Assembly (NCBI RefSeq): GCF_937858865.1
Contig: NZ_CALLYO010000538.1
Coordinates: 1-5,702, forward strand
Direction: 5' to 3'
DNA length: 5,702 bases
Source of the DNA: an uncultured Amaricoccus sp.
GTDB lineage: Bacteria; Pseudomonadota; Alphaproteobacteria; Rhodobacterales; Rhodobacteraceae
Position numbers and translations under genes: made by a program. Positions 1 to 5,528 of the stretch are shown here, piece by piece; the first letter of the stretch is position 1; every line of letters begins with the position of its first letter. The notes beneath the pieces are model-generated. The model was not told the origin of the DNA and did no database searches. It saw only the letters and a program-made list of their open reading frames with translations.

Positions 1-44
1 TCCATGGTGACGATGCGGGCGTTCCGGACGAGAAGGCGCGACAT
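1..44 (-). CDS. amidohydrolase-like deaminase, N-terminus only
   Basis: Only the first 14 codons and two bases lie inside the window; the gene continues past the left edge. The peptide MSRLLVRNARIVTM, followed by a codon starting GA (Asp or Glu), is the typical first beta-strand of metal-dependent amidohydrolases of the guanine deaminase, 8-oxoguanine deaminase and TRZ/ATZ chlorohydrolase group. The start is supported by GGAGGA at 50-55, five bases before the ATG. The gene follows a nucleobase permease on the same strand after a 163-base gap, a pairing that fits purine uptake and deamination. The metal ligands lie outside the window, so the substrate cannot be read. The amidohydrolase call is moderately secure; the purine substrate is inferred from context. 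Confidence 0.6.
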   Translation of the reverse strand, partial: MSRLLVRNARIVTM

Positions 45-71
45 GGGAATCCTCCGGGCTGGGAAAGACGA

Positions 72-97
72 TCCGGGGCCGACGGCCGCACCCCGGA
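72..97 (-). other. leader hairpin upstream of the amidohydrolase gene
   Basis: The arms TCCGGGG and CCCCGGA form a perfect 7-bp inverted repeat around a 12-base GC-rich loop, 27 bases upstream of the amidohydrolase start. A second copy of CCCGGA lies at 53-58 and overlaps the Shine-Dalgarno sequence, so the distal arm could instead pair there. There is no T-run after it, so it is not a standard intrinsic terminator. A regulatory role is speculative, since such matches are common in GC-rich DNA. Confidence 0.4.
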
Positions 98-139
98 CGA
101 TGGCATGACTGCTTGCTGAACCTGGGATCGGCGTCATGC

Positions 140-206
140 CCCGACCCCGTCCCCCCGCCGCCCGGCCTTCTCTCGGGCCGTGCGGGTTTCCGGGGGACGG
201 GTCGGG
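140..206 (-). other. long intercistronic stem-loop after the permease
   Basis: The segments 140-155 and 192-206 pair over 15 bp with one bulged C at 148. Inside the loop, 163-167 (CGGCC) pairs with 176-180 (GGCCG), and a 4-bp helix (158-161 with 182-185) sits between them. The outer stem begins one base past the permease stop codon. No T-tract follows on either strand. It is therefore better read as an mRNA 3'-end stabiliser, a transcription attenuator or a Rho-linked end than as an intrinsic terminator. It would lower expression of the downstream amidohydrolase gene relative to the permease. The pairing is seen directly; the function is inferred. Confidence 0.6.
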
Positions 207-207
207 C

Positions 208-1680
208 TCAATGGCCCCCGGCCGAGGCCAGCGGAACCTCGACGCCGTCCACGTCGTAGAGCTTGCCGTCGAGGAAATGGTCCCCGTGCTGCAGCTTCGC
301 GATGTCCGCGAGCCGCACCACCCGATCGGCCGCGGGAGGATGTTCCATGCTGCCGCCGACCAGATGGTTGAACACGAGGTTGAGCGTGATCGCCATCAGC
401 GCCGAAGAGCTGATGCCGGAATGGAAGATGGTCTGCACCCATGCCGGAAAGTGATGGTAGAACTCCGGCAGCACGATCGGAATCGTGCCGAACCCGATCG
501 AGGTCGCCACGATGATCAGGTTCATGTTGTTCTCGTACTCGACCTTCGAGAGGATGCGGATGCCGCTGGCGGCGACCGTCCCGAAGAGCACGATGCCGGC
601 GCCGCCGAGAACCGGGCTCGGGATCGCCGCCACGATCCGCCCCATCACCGGCAGCAGCCCGAGCGCGACGAGGATCAGGCCGCCGGTCGCCACGACATAG
701 CGGCTCTTGACTCCGGTGACCGCGACGAGGCCGACGTTCTGGGCGAAGGCGCTCTGCGTGAACGAGCCGACGATCGGCGCGAGCGTGCTCGACAGCATGT
801 CGGCCCGGAGCCCGTTGGCCAGCCGCTGCGAGTCCACCTTGGTGTCGACGATCTCGCCCACGGCGAGGATGTCCGCCGAGGTCTCGACCAGCGTCACCAG
901 GATCACGATGAACATCGAGATGATCGCCGCGATCCCGAAGGTCGGATAGCCGAAGTGGAAGATCTGCGGCAGCGCGAAGACCGGGCCGTCGCCGACACGG
1001 GAGAAATCGGTCATTCCGACCGAGAAGGCGATCGCCGTGCCGATCAGGAGCGCGAGCAGGATCGACAGCCGCGACACCGCGGCGCTTCCGAACCGGCTGA
1101 GCAGCAGCACGATGACGAGCGTCACGCCCGCGAGCAGGATGTTCGCCATGCTGCCGTGGTCGGGCGCGCCGGGATTGCCGCCCATGGCCCAGAAGCCGGC
1201 GACCGGCATCAGCGTCAGGCCGATCGTGGTGATGACGATGCCCGCCACCAGCGGCGGAAAGAAGCGGATGACGCGGGAGAAGAACGGGGCGATCAGCAGG
1301 CCGAGCAGGGAGGCCACCATGACCGCGCCGAGAATGGCCGGAATGCCGCCGTCGCCCGAGATGGTGATCATCGTCGCGACGCCGGAGAAGGAGACCCCCT
1401 GCACCAGCGGCAACTGGCAGCCGAAGAAGGGCAGGCCCATCGTCTGCAGGATGGTCGCCACCCCGCCGGCGAAGAGCGACGCGGTGATCAGCAGCCCGAT
1501 CTCGCCCGGTTCCAGGCCGGCGGCCTGCCCGATGATGAGCGGCACGGCGACGATGCCGCCGTACATCGTCAGGATGTGCTGCAGGCCGTAGGCGAGGTTG
1601 GCGACGACCCCGAGTCGCTCGTCCTCCGGCCGCGCGACCCGGGGTTCGGCAACCCGGGTTGATGTTGATTCGAAAGCCAT
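208..1680 (-). CDS. NCS2-family nucleobase (purine/uracil) permease
   Basis: A 490-residue inner-membrane transporter of the nucleobase:cation symporter-2 family (UraA/XanQ/UacT/PbuX type), predicted to import a nucleobase with protons. The sequence is strongly hydrophobic from about residue 28 to 440, followed by a hydrophilic tail of about 50 residues. Family marks are the helix-1 Gln-His pair (Q34, H35) in LQHILTMYGG, the helix-8 glutamate E266 in VETSAD, D294 in LRADM, and the helix-10 signature QNVGLVAVTG at 314-323. In XanQ, residues at the equivalent sites bind substrate. The start at 1680 has AGGGGG seven bases upstream; an in-frame ATG at 1758 lacks such support and would add a non-membrane extension. 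The helix-1 stretch MYGGIVAVPLIIG looks more like urate/xanthine carriers than uracil carriers, and the neighbouring deaminase fits purines. Exact substrate is unproven. Confidence 0.95.
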   Translation of the reverse strand: MAFESTSTRVAEPRVARPEDERLGVVANLAYGLQHILTMYGGIVAVPLIIGQAAGLEPGEIGLLITASLFAGGVATILQTMGLPFFGCQLPLVQGVSFSGVATMITISGDGGIPAILGAVMVASLLGLLIAPFFSRVIRFFPPLVAGIVITTIGLTLMPVAGFWAMGGNPGAPDHGSMANILLAGVTLVIVLLLSRFGSAAVSRLSILLALLIGTAIAFSVGMTDFSRVGDGPVFALPQIFHFGYPTFGIAAIISMFIVILVTLVETSADILAVGEIVDTKVDSQRLANGLRADMLSSTLAPIVGSFTQSAFAQNVGLVAVTGVKSRYVVATGGLILVALGLLPVMGRIVAAIPSPVLGGAGIVLFGTVAASGIRILSKVEYENNMNLIIVATSIGFGTIPIVLPEFYHHFPAWVQTIFHSGISSSALMAITLNLVFNHLVGGSMEHPPAADRVVRLADIAKLQHGDHFLDGKLYDVDGVEVPLASAGGH

Positions 1681-1806
1681 TACGTTTCCCCCTGACGAAT
1701 ATGCCCCCGTCAGTGGCGCGCGGACCTGAACGGGAAGACCAGGACGCCAACCTAGCACTTGTCGCGCAGGTGGATTTCACGGATTTCCTTGAAGCTCCTT
1801 CGCGCC

Positions 1807-1835
1807 TTGCCCTTCATCGGAGGCCTCGCCATAGT
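1807..1835 (+). promoter_or_regulatory. candidate sigma70-type promoter of gnd
   Basis: TTGCCC at 1807-1812 and CATAGT at 1830-1835 each match four of six consensus positions and are separated by exactly 17 bases. Transcription would begin near 1842 and give a short leader of about 18 bases carrying the AAGGGG ribosome-binding site. The rest of the 1681-1859 divergent region holds a direct repeat of GGATTT at 1772-1777 and 1781-1786. I could not pick out a convincing promoter for the permease on the other strand. Confidence 0.4.
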
Positions 1836-1859
1836 CCGGGGCCGAAAAAGGGGAACGCG

Positions 1860-3287
1860 ATGGCAGCGGATATCGGACTGGTCGGCCTCGGCACCATGGG
1901 CGCCGCTCTCGCGCTCAACATCGCCGAGAAGGGGTTCGATGTCGCCGTCTTCAACCGGACGACCTCCGTCACCCGCGGCTTCACCGCCGAGGCCGGACCG
2001 CTCGCCGCCCGGATCACCCCTTGCGAGGACCTCGCGGCGCTGGTGGCCGCGCTCGAGACGCCGCGGGCGATCATCCTCATGGTCCCGGCCGGCGCGCCGG
2101 TCGACCAGATGATCGCCGCCCTCCGCCCGCTGCTCGACGCGGACGACCTCATCATCGACTGCGGCAACGCCAACTTCCACGACACCCGCCGCCGCGCCGC
2201 CGAGGCCGCGGCGGCGGGCTCGCCCTACCTCGGGATCGGCGTCTCCGGCGGCGAGGAGGGCGCCCGCCACGGCCCCTCGATCATGGGCGGCGGCCCGAAG
2301 CCGGCCTGGGACCGCGTCGCCCCCATCCTCGAGGCCATCGCCGCCCGCTTCGAGGGCACCCCCTGCGCCGCCTGGATGGGCCCCGACGGCGCCGGCCACT
2401 TCGTCAAGACCGTCCACAACGGCATCGAATACGCCGACATGCAGATGATCGCCGAGATCTACGGCATCATGCGCGACGGCCTCGCCTTCGAGGCCGAGGA
2501 GGTGGCGCTCGCCTTCGAGGCCTGGAACCGCGGCCCCCTGCGCTCCTACCTGATCGAGATCACCGGCGAGGTGGCCCGCGCCGTCGACCCCGGCACCGGC
2601 CTCCCCGTCATCGACATCATCCTCGACCGCGCCGGCCAGAAGGGCACCGGCCGCTGGACCGCGATCGAGGCGCAGCACCTCGGCGCCCCCGCCACCGCCA
2701 TCGAGGCCGCCGTCGCCGCCCGCAACATCTCCGCCCGCCTCGAGGAGCGCGCGCTCGGCGCCACCCGCTTCGCCTTCGCCTCGCGCTCGGTGCCGACCGA
2801 GCCGGCACTGCTCGACCGGCTGGAGGACGCGCTCCTCGCCGGCAAGATCGCCTGCTACGCCCAGGGCTTCGGCATCCTCGCCGCCGCCTCGGAGGAGTTC
2901 GGCTGGTCGCTGCCCATGGCCGGCATCGCCCGCGTCTGGCGCGCCGGCTGCATCATCCGCTCCGCCCTGCTCGACGACATGGCCCGGGCGCTCGAGGGCA
3001 ACGCGGGCGAGAACCTCATGTTCGCGCCCCGCTTCGCCGAGATGCTGACCCGCACCCACGGCAGCCTGCGCGCCGTCGTCGCCCAGGCGGCGCTCGCCGG
3101 CATCGCCACGCCCGCCCTCGGCGCGGCGCTGGCCTATTTCGACATGATGCGCACCCGCCGCTCGACCGCCAACCTGCTCCAGGCCCAGCGCGACTTCTTC
3201 GGCGCGCACGGCTTCGAGCGCATCGACCGGCCCGGCGCCTTCCACGGCCCCTGGGGCAGCCACGCCCCGGAGCCTGTCCGCCACTGA
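1860..3287 (+). CDS. gnd: 6-phosphogluconate dehydrogenase, decarboxylating
   Basis: A 475-residue cytoplasmic enzyme that oxidises and decarboxylates 6-phosphogluconate to ribulose 5-phosphate, CO2 and NADPH in the oxidative pentose phosphate pathway. The length matches the long dimeric form. The N-terminal Rossmann domain has GLGTMG (G9, G11, G14), and N32-R33-T34 follows the second strand, the pattern that binds the NADP 2'-phosphate. The substrate loop is GVSGGEEGARHGPS at 127-140 (S129, G130, G131). Catalytic and binding residues K183, H186, N187, E190 and Y191 are present in KTVHNGIEYADMQ. K261 lies in the QKGTGRWT motif, and R288 also matches. The C-terminal tail that completes the partner's active site keeps R444 and H450 in QRDFFGAH. 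The start is set by AAGGGG at 1848-1853, six bases upstream; an upstream in-frame ATG at 1659 lacks this. No zwf or pgl is adjacent. All key residues look intact. Confidence 0.97.
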   Translation: MAADIGLVGLGTMGAALALNIAEKGFDVAVFNRTTSVTRGFTAEAGPLAARITPCEDLAALVAALETPRAIILMVPAGAPVDQMIAALRPLLDADDLIIDCGNANFHDTRRRAAEAAAAGSPYLGIGVSGGEEGARHGPSIMGGGPKPAWDRVAPILEAIAARFEGTPCAAWMGPDGAGHFVKTVHNGIEYADMQMIAEIYGIMRDGLAFEAEEVALAFEAWNRGPLRSYLIEITGEVARAVDPGTGLPVIDIILDRAGQKGTGRWTAIEAQHLGAPATAIEAAVAARNISARLEERALGATRFAFASRSVPTEPALLDRLEDALLAGKIACYAQGFGILAAASEEFGWSLPMAGIARVWRAGCIIRSALLDDMARALEGNAGENLMFAPRFAEMLTRTHGSLRAVVAQAALAGIATPALGAALAYFDMMRTRRSTANLLQAQRDFFGAHGFERIDRPGAFHGPWGSHAPEPVRH

Positions 3288-3298
3288 CCCCCTCCCCC

Positions 3299-3312
3299 GT
3301 GATCCGGATCAC
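3299..3312. promoter_or_regulatory. perfect CRP-like palindrome
   Basis: GTGATCCGGATCAC is a perfect 14-bp palindrome, 11 bases after the gnd stop. It fits GTGA-N6-TCAC, the core of CRP/FNR-superfamily operators, and differs from the strong E. coli CRP site TGTGATCTAGATCACA only in the central two bases and one outer base. It lies between two convergent genes, not in front of a recognised one. It could be an operator for an unannotated transcript on the plus strand, or a fortuitous palindrome. Confidence 0.4.
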
Positions 3313-3330
3313 AGACCGCGCGGCCGAATC

Positions 3331-3366
3331 GCGCCATCCTCTGGTGCAGCCCCGGCGAGAGCCGGG
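3331..3366 (+). other. tandem small hairpins in the convergent gap
   Basis: Two hairpins sit four bases apart. In the first, GCGCCA at 3331-3336 pairs with TGGTGC at 3342-3347 (one G-U in the plus-strand RNA) around a five-base loop. In the second, CCCGGC at 3351-3356 pairs with GCCGGG at 3361-3366 around GAGA, a GNRA tetraloop. They could belong to the gnd 3' untranslated region or to a small RNA. No open reading frame with a ribosome-binding site covers them. Confidence 0.4.
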
Positions 3367-3406
3367 CGCCAGGACCGAGGGTAACGAGTAGCGCGTAGCC
3401 AGTACC

Positions 3407-3430
3407 GGCGCCGCCCGCGGGGGCGGCGCC
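3407..3430. terminator. strong bidirectional terminator-like hairpin
   Basis: GGCGCCGCCC at 3407-3416 pairs perfectly over 10 bp with GGGCGGCGCC at 3421-3430 around the loop GCGG. It lies 120 bases after the gnd stop on one strand and eight bases after the stop of the 93-aa gene on the other, the place expected for a shared terminator of convergent transcripts. The plus-strand tail (TCGCTTCGCT) is only weakly T-rich and the minus-strand tail has no T-run, so intrinsic termination may be imperfect. Confidence 0.5.
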
Positions 3431-3438
3431 TCGCTTCG

Positions 3439-3720
3439 CTACCGCCGGACCCGGGCATAGGCCGGACGCGGCAGCGGCCGCATCCCGACCGGCGACAGGC
3501 GGACCTCGGCCAGCGGCAGCAGCGCCAGCGCCATTAGCACCAGCGTGCCCCCCAGGCAGTAGGCGGCGAACGCGGCCCCCCAGCCGAGCCCGCCCGCGAG
3601 GGTCAGGAGGCCGAGGGCGACCCCGCCCGCCCATCCGCCGAAAAGCGCCGGCCCGATCCCCTGCCCGCGCCCCTCGTCGCGGGCAGGGGGAACGTCAACC
3701 ATTCCATTCACCGGAAGCAT
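3439..3720 (-). CDS. small two-helix membrane protein, unrecognised
   Basis: A 93-residue protein that I cannot assign to a family. A polar N-terminus (1-22) is followed by two hydrophobic stretches, roughly 24-44 and 47-69, rich in Gly, Ala and Leu, and by a short basic tail with several Arg after residue 79. It is therefore a predicted two-helix inner-membrane protein; the single Cys (C55) lies in the second helix. AAGGA at 3729-3733 precedes the ATG by eight bases and overlaps the last base of the stop codon of the upstream 111-aa gene. This implies translational coupling and co-transcription with it. A second in-frame ATG at codon 7 is an alternative start. The ribosome-binding site, the coupling and the hydrophobic pattern support a real gene. 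The function is unknown. Confidence 0.65.
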   Translation of the reverse strand: MLPVNGMVDVPPARDEGRGQGIGPALFGGWAGGVALGLLTLAGGLGWGAAFAAYCLGGTLVLMALALLPLAEVRLSPVGMRPLPRPAYARVRR

Positions 3721-3732
3721 CGTGATGATCCT

Positions 3733-4068
3733 TCACCTGGACGAGAGGACAACGGCCGGCGCCGCCGCCGGTTCCGTGGCCGCCCCCGGCTCCGCGAGGA
3801 GACCGAGCCCGAGCAGCGCCAGCGCGAGCCCGGCGAGCCAGCGCCGGATCACCTCCGGGGTGAGACCCGGCCCGGGCTCCGCCCTCGGCCGCTCCGCCCC
3901 GCGCCCCGTCCCGCGCCCCGCCCCGCGCCCCATCCCGCGCTCCGCCCGGCACTCCGGCCGCTCCCGAACCACGCAGTGCGCCGCGCCGTGGATGTCGAAG
4001 GCGACCATCGTCTCGGGCCTCGGCCCGACCTCGGCGGCGCGGCCGCCATTCCGATCGATGCGCTCCAT
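3733..4068 (-). CDS. small Gly/Arg-rich protein with C-terminal membrane helix
   Basis: A 111-residue protein that I do not recognise. Residues 1-40 form a mixed-charge N-terminal part with a His/Cys group in DIHGAAHCVVRERPEC (H27, H31, C32, C40), which could bind metal or form a disulfide. Residues 41-68 are a low-complexity Gly/Arg linker encoded by 12-bp tandem repeats. Residues about 75-93 are a Leu/Ala-rich helix, followed by an Ala/Pro-rich tail. There is no N-terminal signal peptide, so the protein looks membrane-anchored near its C-terminus. A near-ideal GGAGGT at 4075-4080 sits six bases before the ATG. It is the first gene of a two-gene unit with the 93-aa membrane protein, 12 bases apart. 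An opposite-strand frame over 3722-4075 is open but has Pro/Arg-repeat content typical of a shadow. Confidence 0.62.
   Translation of the reverse strand: MERIDRNGGRAAEVGPRPETMVAFDIHGAAHCVVRERPECRAERGMGRGAGRGTGRGAERPRAEPGPGLTPEVIRRWLAGLALALLGLGLLAEPGAATEPAAAPAVVLSSR
3901..3948. repeat. 12-bp tandem repeat, four copies
   Basis: Four consecutive 12-base units read GCGCCCCGTCCC, GCGCCCCGCCCC, GCGCCCCATCCC and GCGCTCCGCCCG on the plus strand. They lie in frame inside the 111-aa gene and encode four-residue Gly/Arg-rich steps such as GTGR, GAGR and GMGR on the minus strand. Because the unit is a multiple of three, copy-number change would alter linker length without shifting the frame. Confidence 0.75.
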
Positions 4069-4095
4069 GTCGTGACCTCCGTGGAACTTGCACGG

Positions 4096-4140
4096 ATAAT
4101 CACGACAGAGTTGGTCGTATTAATCAAGAAAAAACTTTTG
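4096..4140 (-). promoter_or_regulatory. AT-rich promoter/operator region of the small-gene pair
   Basis: This stretch is markedly AT-rich against its surroundings. On the minus strand it carries a T-run, then TTGATTAATA, then GATTAT at 4096-4101. TTAATA as -35 and GATTAT as -10, with 16 bases between, each match four of six consensus positions. Between them is the inverted repeat ACGAC-N7-GTCGT (4102-4118), well placed to be an operator. The region lies beyond the rocD terminator and 27 bases before the 111-aa gene, so it likely drives that gene independently of rocD. The exact promoter elements are uncertain. Confidence 0.45.
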
Positions 4141-4179
4141 CCCACCCCGCGACCGGCGAAAGCCTTTGCACGACAAGGG

Positions 4180-4205
4180 AAAAACCCGCCACCGGAGCCC
4201 GCGGC
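4180..4205 (-). terminator. probable intrinsic terminator of rocD
   Basis: On the minus strand GCCGC (4205-4201) pairs with GTGGC (4192-4188), including one G-U pair, around an eight-base loop; three G and then a run of five T (4184-4180) follow. It begins eight bases after the rocD stop codon. The stem is short, but position and T-run make it the most terminator-like site in the window. Confidence 0.6.
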
Positions 4206-4213
4206 ACCGCCGG

Positions 4214-5413
4214 TCAGCGGAGGACGGCGGCGATTCGCTCCAGCGCCCAGTCGACCTCCTCCCGCTCGATGACCAGCGGCGGCGAGAAGCGGATCGTCTG
4301 CCCGTGCGTGTCCTTGGCGAGGATCCCCCGCGCGCGCAGCGCCTCCACCACCGGCCGCGCCGGCCCGGCGTCGGCCTGCAGCTCGACCGCCAGCATCAGC
4401 CCCCGCCCGCGCACCTCGCGCACCCGGTTCGAGCGCACCGCCTCCAGCCCGGCCTTGAAATAGGCGCCGAGCTCCGCCGACCGCTCGATCATCCCCTCCT
4501 CGACCAGCACCTTCAGCGACGCCCGCGCCACCGCGCAGGCGAGCGGGTTCCCCCCGAAGGTCGAGCCGTGCTGCCCCGGCTTCAGCACCCCGAGCACGTC
4601 CGAGTTCGACAGGACCGCCGACACCGGATAGAAGCCGCCGCCCAGCGCCTTGCCGATCAGCGTCACGTCCGCCTCGATCCCCTCGTGCTCCTCGGCGAGC
4701 AGCCTGCCGGTCCGCCCCAGCCCGGTCTGGATCTCGTCGAGGATCAGCGTGACCCCCCGCGCCGAGCAGATCTCCCGCACCCGCGCGAAATACCCCGCCG
4801 GCGGGATGATGACCCCGGCCTCACCCTGGATCGGCTCGACCAGGAAGGCGACGGTATTCTCGGTGATCGCCGCCGCGAGCGCGTCGGCATCCCCGAACGG
4901 CACGGTCACGAACCCCGGCACGAACGGCCCGAAGTTCCCCCGCGCGTCCGGGTCGGTCGAGAAGGACACCACCCCGAGCGTCCGCCCGTGGAAATTCCCC
5001 GCGCAGACGATGATCTCGGCGCGGTTCTCGGCCACGCCCTTCACCTCGTAGCCCCACTTCCTGACCGCCTTGATCGCCGTCTCCACCGCCTCGGCGCCCG
5101 AGTTCATCGGCAGGACCTTGTGCGAGCGGGTCAGCGCCGCGACCTCTTCATAGAAAAGCCCGAGCTGATCGTTGCGGAACGCCCGGCTGGTCAGCGTCAG
5201 CCGCCCGGCCTGCTCGACCATCGCCGCGAGGATCTTCGGGTGGCAATGCCCCTGGTTCACCGCCGAATAGGCCGCCAGGCAGTCGAGGTACCGGTTGCCC
5301 TCGAGGTCGGTCACCCAGACCCCCTTGCCCTCGGTCAGCACCACGTCGAGCGGCTGGTAGTTCGCCGCCCCGAGGCGCGTCTCGAGGTCGATCAGTCCGG
5401 CGGAATCGAGCAT
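4214..5413 (-). CDS. rocD: ornithine aminotransferase (ornithine--oxo-acid transaminase)
   Basis: A 399-residue cytoplasmic, PLP-dependent class-III aminotransferase that moves the delta-amino group of ornithine to 2-oxoglutarate, giving glutamate 5-semialdehyde and glutamate. [12 protein letters not shown] at 15-26 contains Y19, equivalent to the ornithine-binding Tyr55 of human OAT, and [14 protein letters not shown] at 48-61 is diagnostic of OAT. Other sites seen are [10 protein letters not shown] (107-115 region), NFHGRTLG with R144, PIQGEAG with E198, [12 protein letters not shown] with D226 and Q229, the PLP lysine K255 in [16 protein letters not shown] with T285, and R375 in TIRFSPPL. 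The start at 5413 is preceded six bases upstream by GGAGAG; an ATG six codons earlier (5431) is a weaker alternative. It lies 115 bases downstream of arginase on the same strand, forming a rocF-rocD arginine catabolic unit. No defects are visible. Confidence 0.96.
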   Translation of the reverse strand: MLDSAGLIDLETRLGAANYQPLDVVLTEGKGVWVTDLEGNRYLDCLAAYSAVNQGHCHPKILAAMVEQAGRLTLTSRAFRNDQLGLFYEEVAALTRSHKVLPMNSGAEAVETAIKAVRKWGYEVKGVAENRAEIIVCAGNFHGRTLGVVSFSTDPDARGNFGPFVPGFVTVPFGDADALAAAITENTVAFLVEPIQGEAGVIIPPAGYFARVREICSARGVTLILDEIQTGLGRTGRLLAEEHEGIEADVTLIGKALGGGFYPVSAVLSNSDVLGVLKPGQHGSTFGGNPLACAVARASLKVLVEEGMIERSAELGAYFKAGLEAVRSNRVREVRGRGLMLAVELQADAGPARPVVEALRARGILAKDTHGQTIRFSPPLVIEREEVDWALERIAAVLR

Positions 5414-5458
5414 TCTTGTCTCTCCAGTCATCTCATGATCGCTCCGGCCCCTCTTGCA

Positions 5459-5485
5459 CGGCACCGCTCGCGATGAGCACGGCCG
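5459..5485 (-). other. imperfect hairpin between rocF and rocD
   Basis: The 11-base arms 5459-5469 and 5475-5485 pair at nine positions (one of them G-U in the minus-strand RNA) with two adjacent mismatches, around a five-base loop. It lies about 45 bases upstream of the rocD start. No T-run follows it, and no terminator is seen after arginase, so rocF and rocD are probably co-transcribed. The hairpin might set their relative expression. Confidence 0.35.
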
Positions 5486-5528
5486 GGGGCAACGGTGACG
5501 CTCGCGCCAGGATCTGCATGCGAGCCGA

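Noticed and set aside
136..1662. Long open frame on the plus strand opposite the permease
   Set aside because: It is an antisense shadow of GC-rich codons: rich in Arg, Asp, His and Gln with no recognisable domain, while the minus-strand frame is a complete NCS2 permease with family motifs and a ribosome-binding site.
1772..1786. Direct repeat of GGATTT as an operator in the divergent region
   Set aside because: Two 6-base copies nine bases apart are too short to support a binding-site call alone; it is mentioned only with the gnd promoter entry.
1659..1859. N-terminal extension of gnd from the in-frame ATG at 1659
   Set aside because: The extension would overlap the permease start and add 67 residues before the Rossmann fold, which normally begins near residue 3; the strong ribosome-binding site is just before 1860.
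1681..1859. Purine riboswitch or other known riboswitch in the permease leader
   Set aside because: I could not find the conserved loops of a purine aptamer or a clear three-helix fold; the permease leader is short and GC-rich.
1752..3284. Long open frame on the minus strand opposite gnd
   Set aside because: Its Gly/Ala/Asp/Val-rich repetitive composition is typical of an antisense shadow; the plus strand encodes an intact 6-phosphogluconate dehydrogenase.
2021..3391. Open plus-strand frame overlapping gnd and extending past it
   Set aside because: The Arg/Pro/His-rich translation is the +1-type shadow of gnd, with no domain or credible start.
3722..4075. Plus-strand open frame opposite the 111-aa gene
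   Set aside because: Its Pro/Arg repeats come directly from the 12-bp tandem repeat and it lacks membrane or domain features; the minus-strand frame has a GGAGGT site and a coupled downstream partner.
4166..5476. Long plus-strand open frame opposite rocD
   Set aside because: It is an Arg/His/Pro-rich shadow; the minus strand carries all the ornithine aminotransferase catalytic residues.
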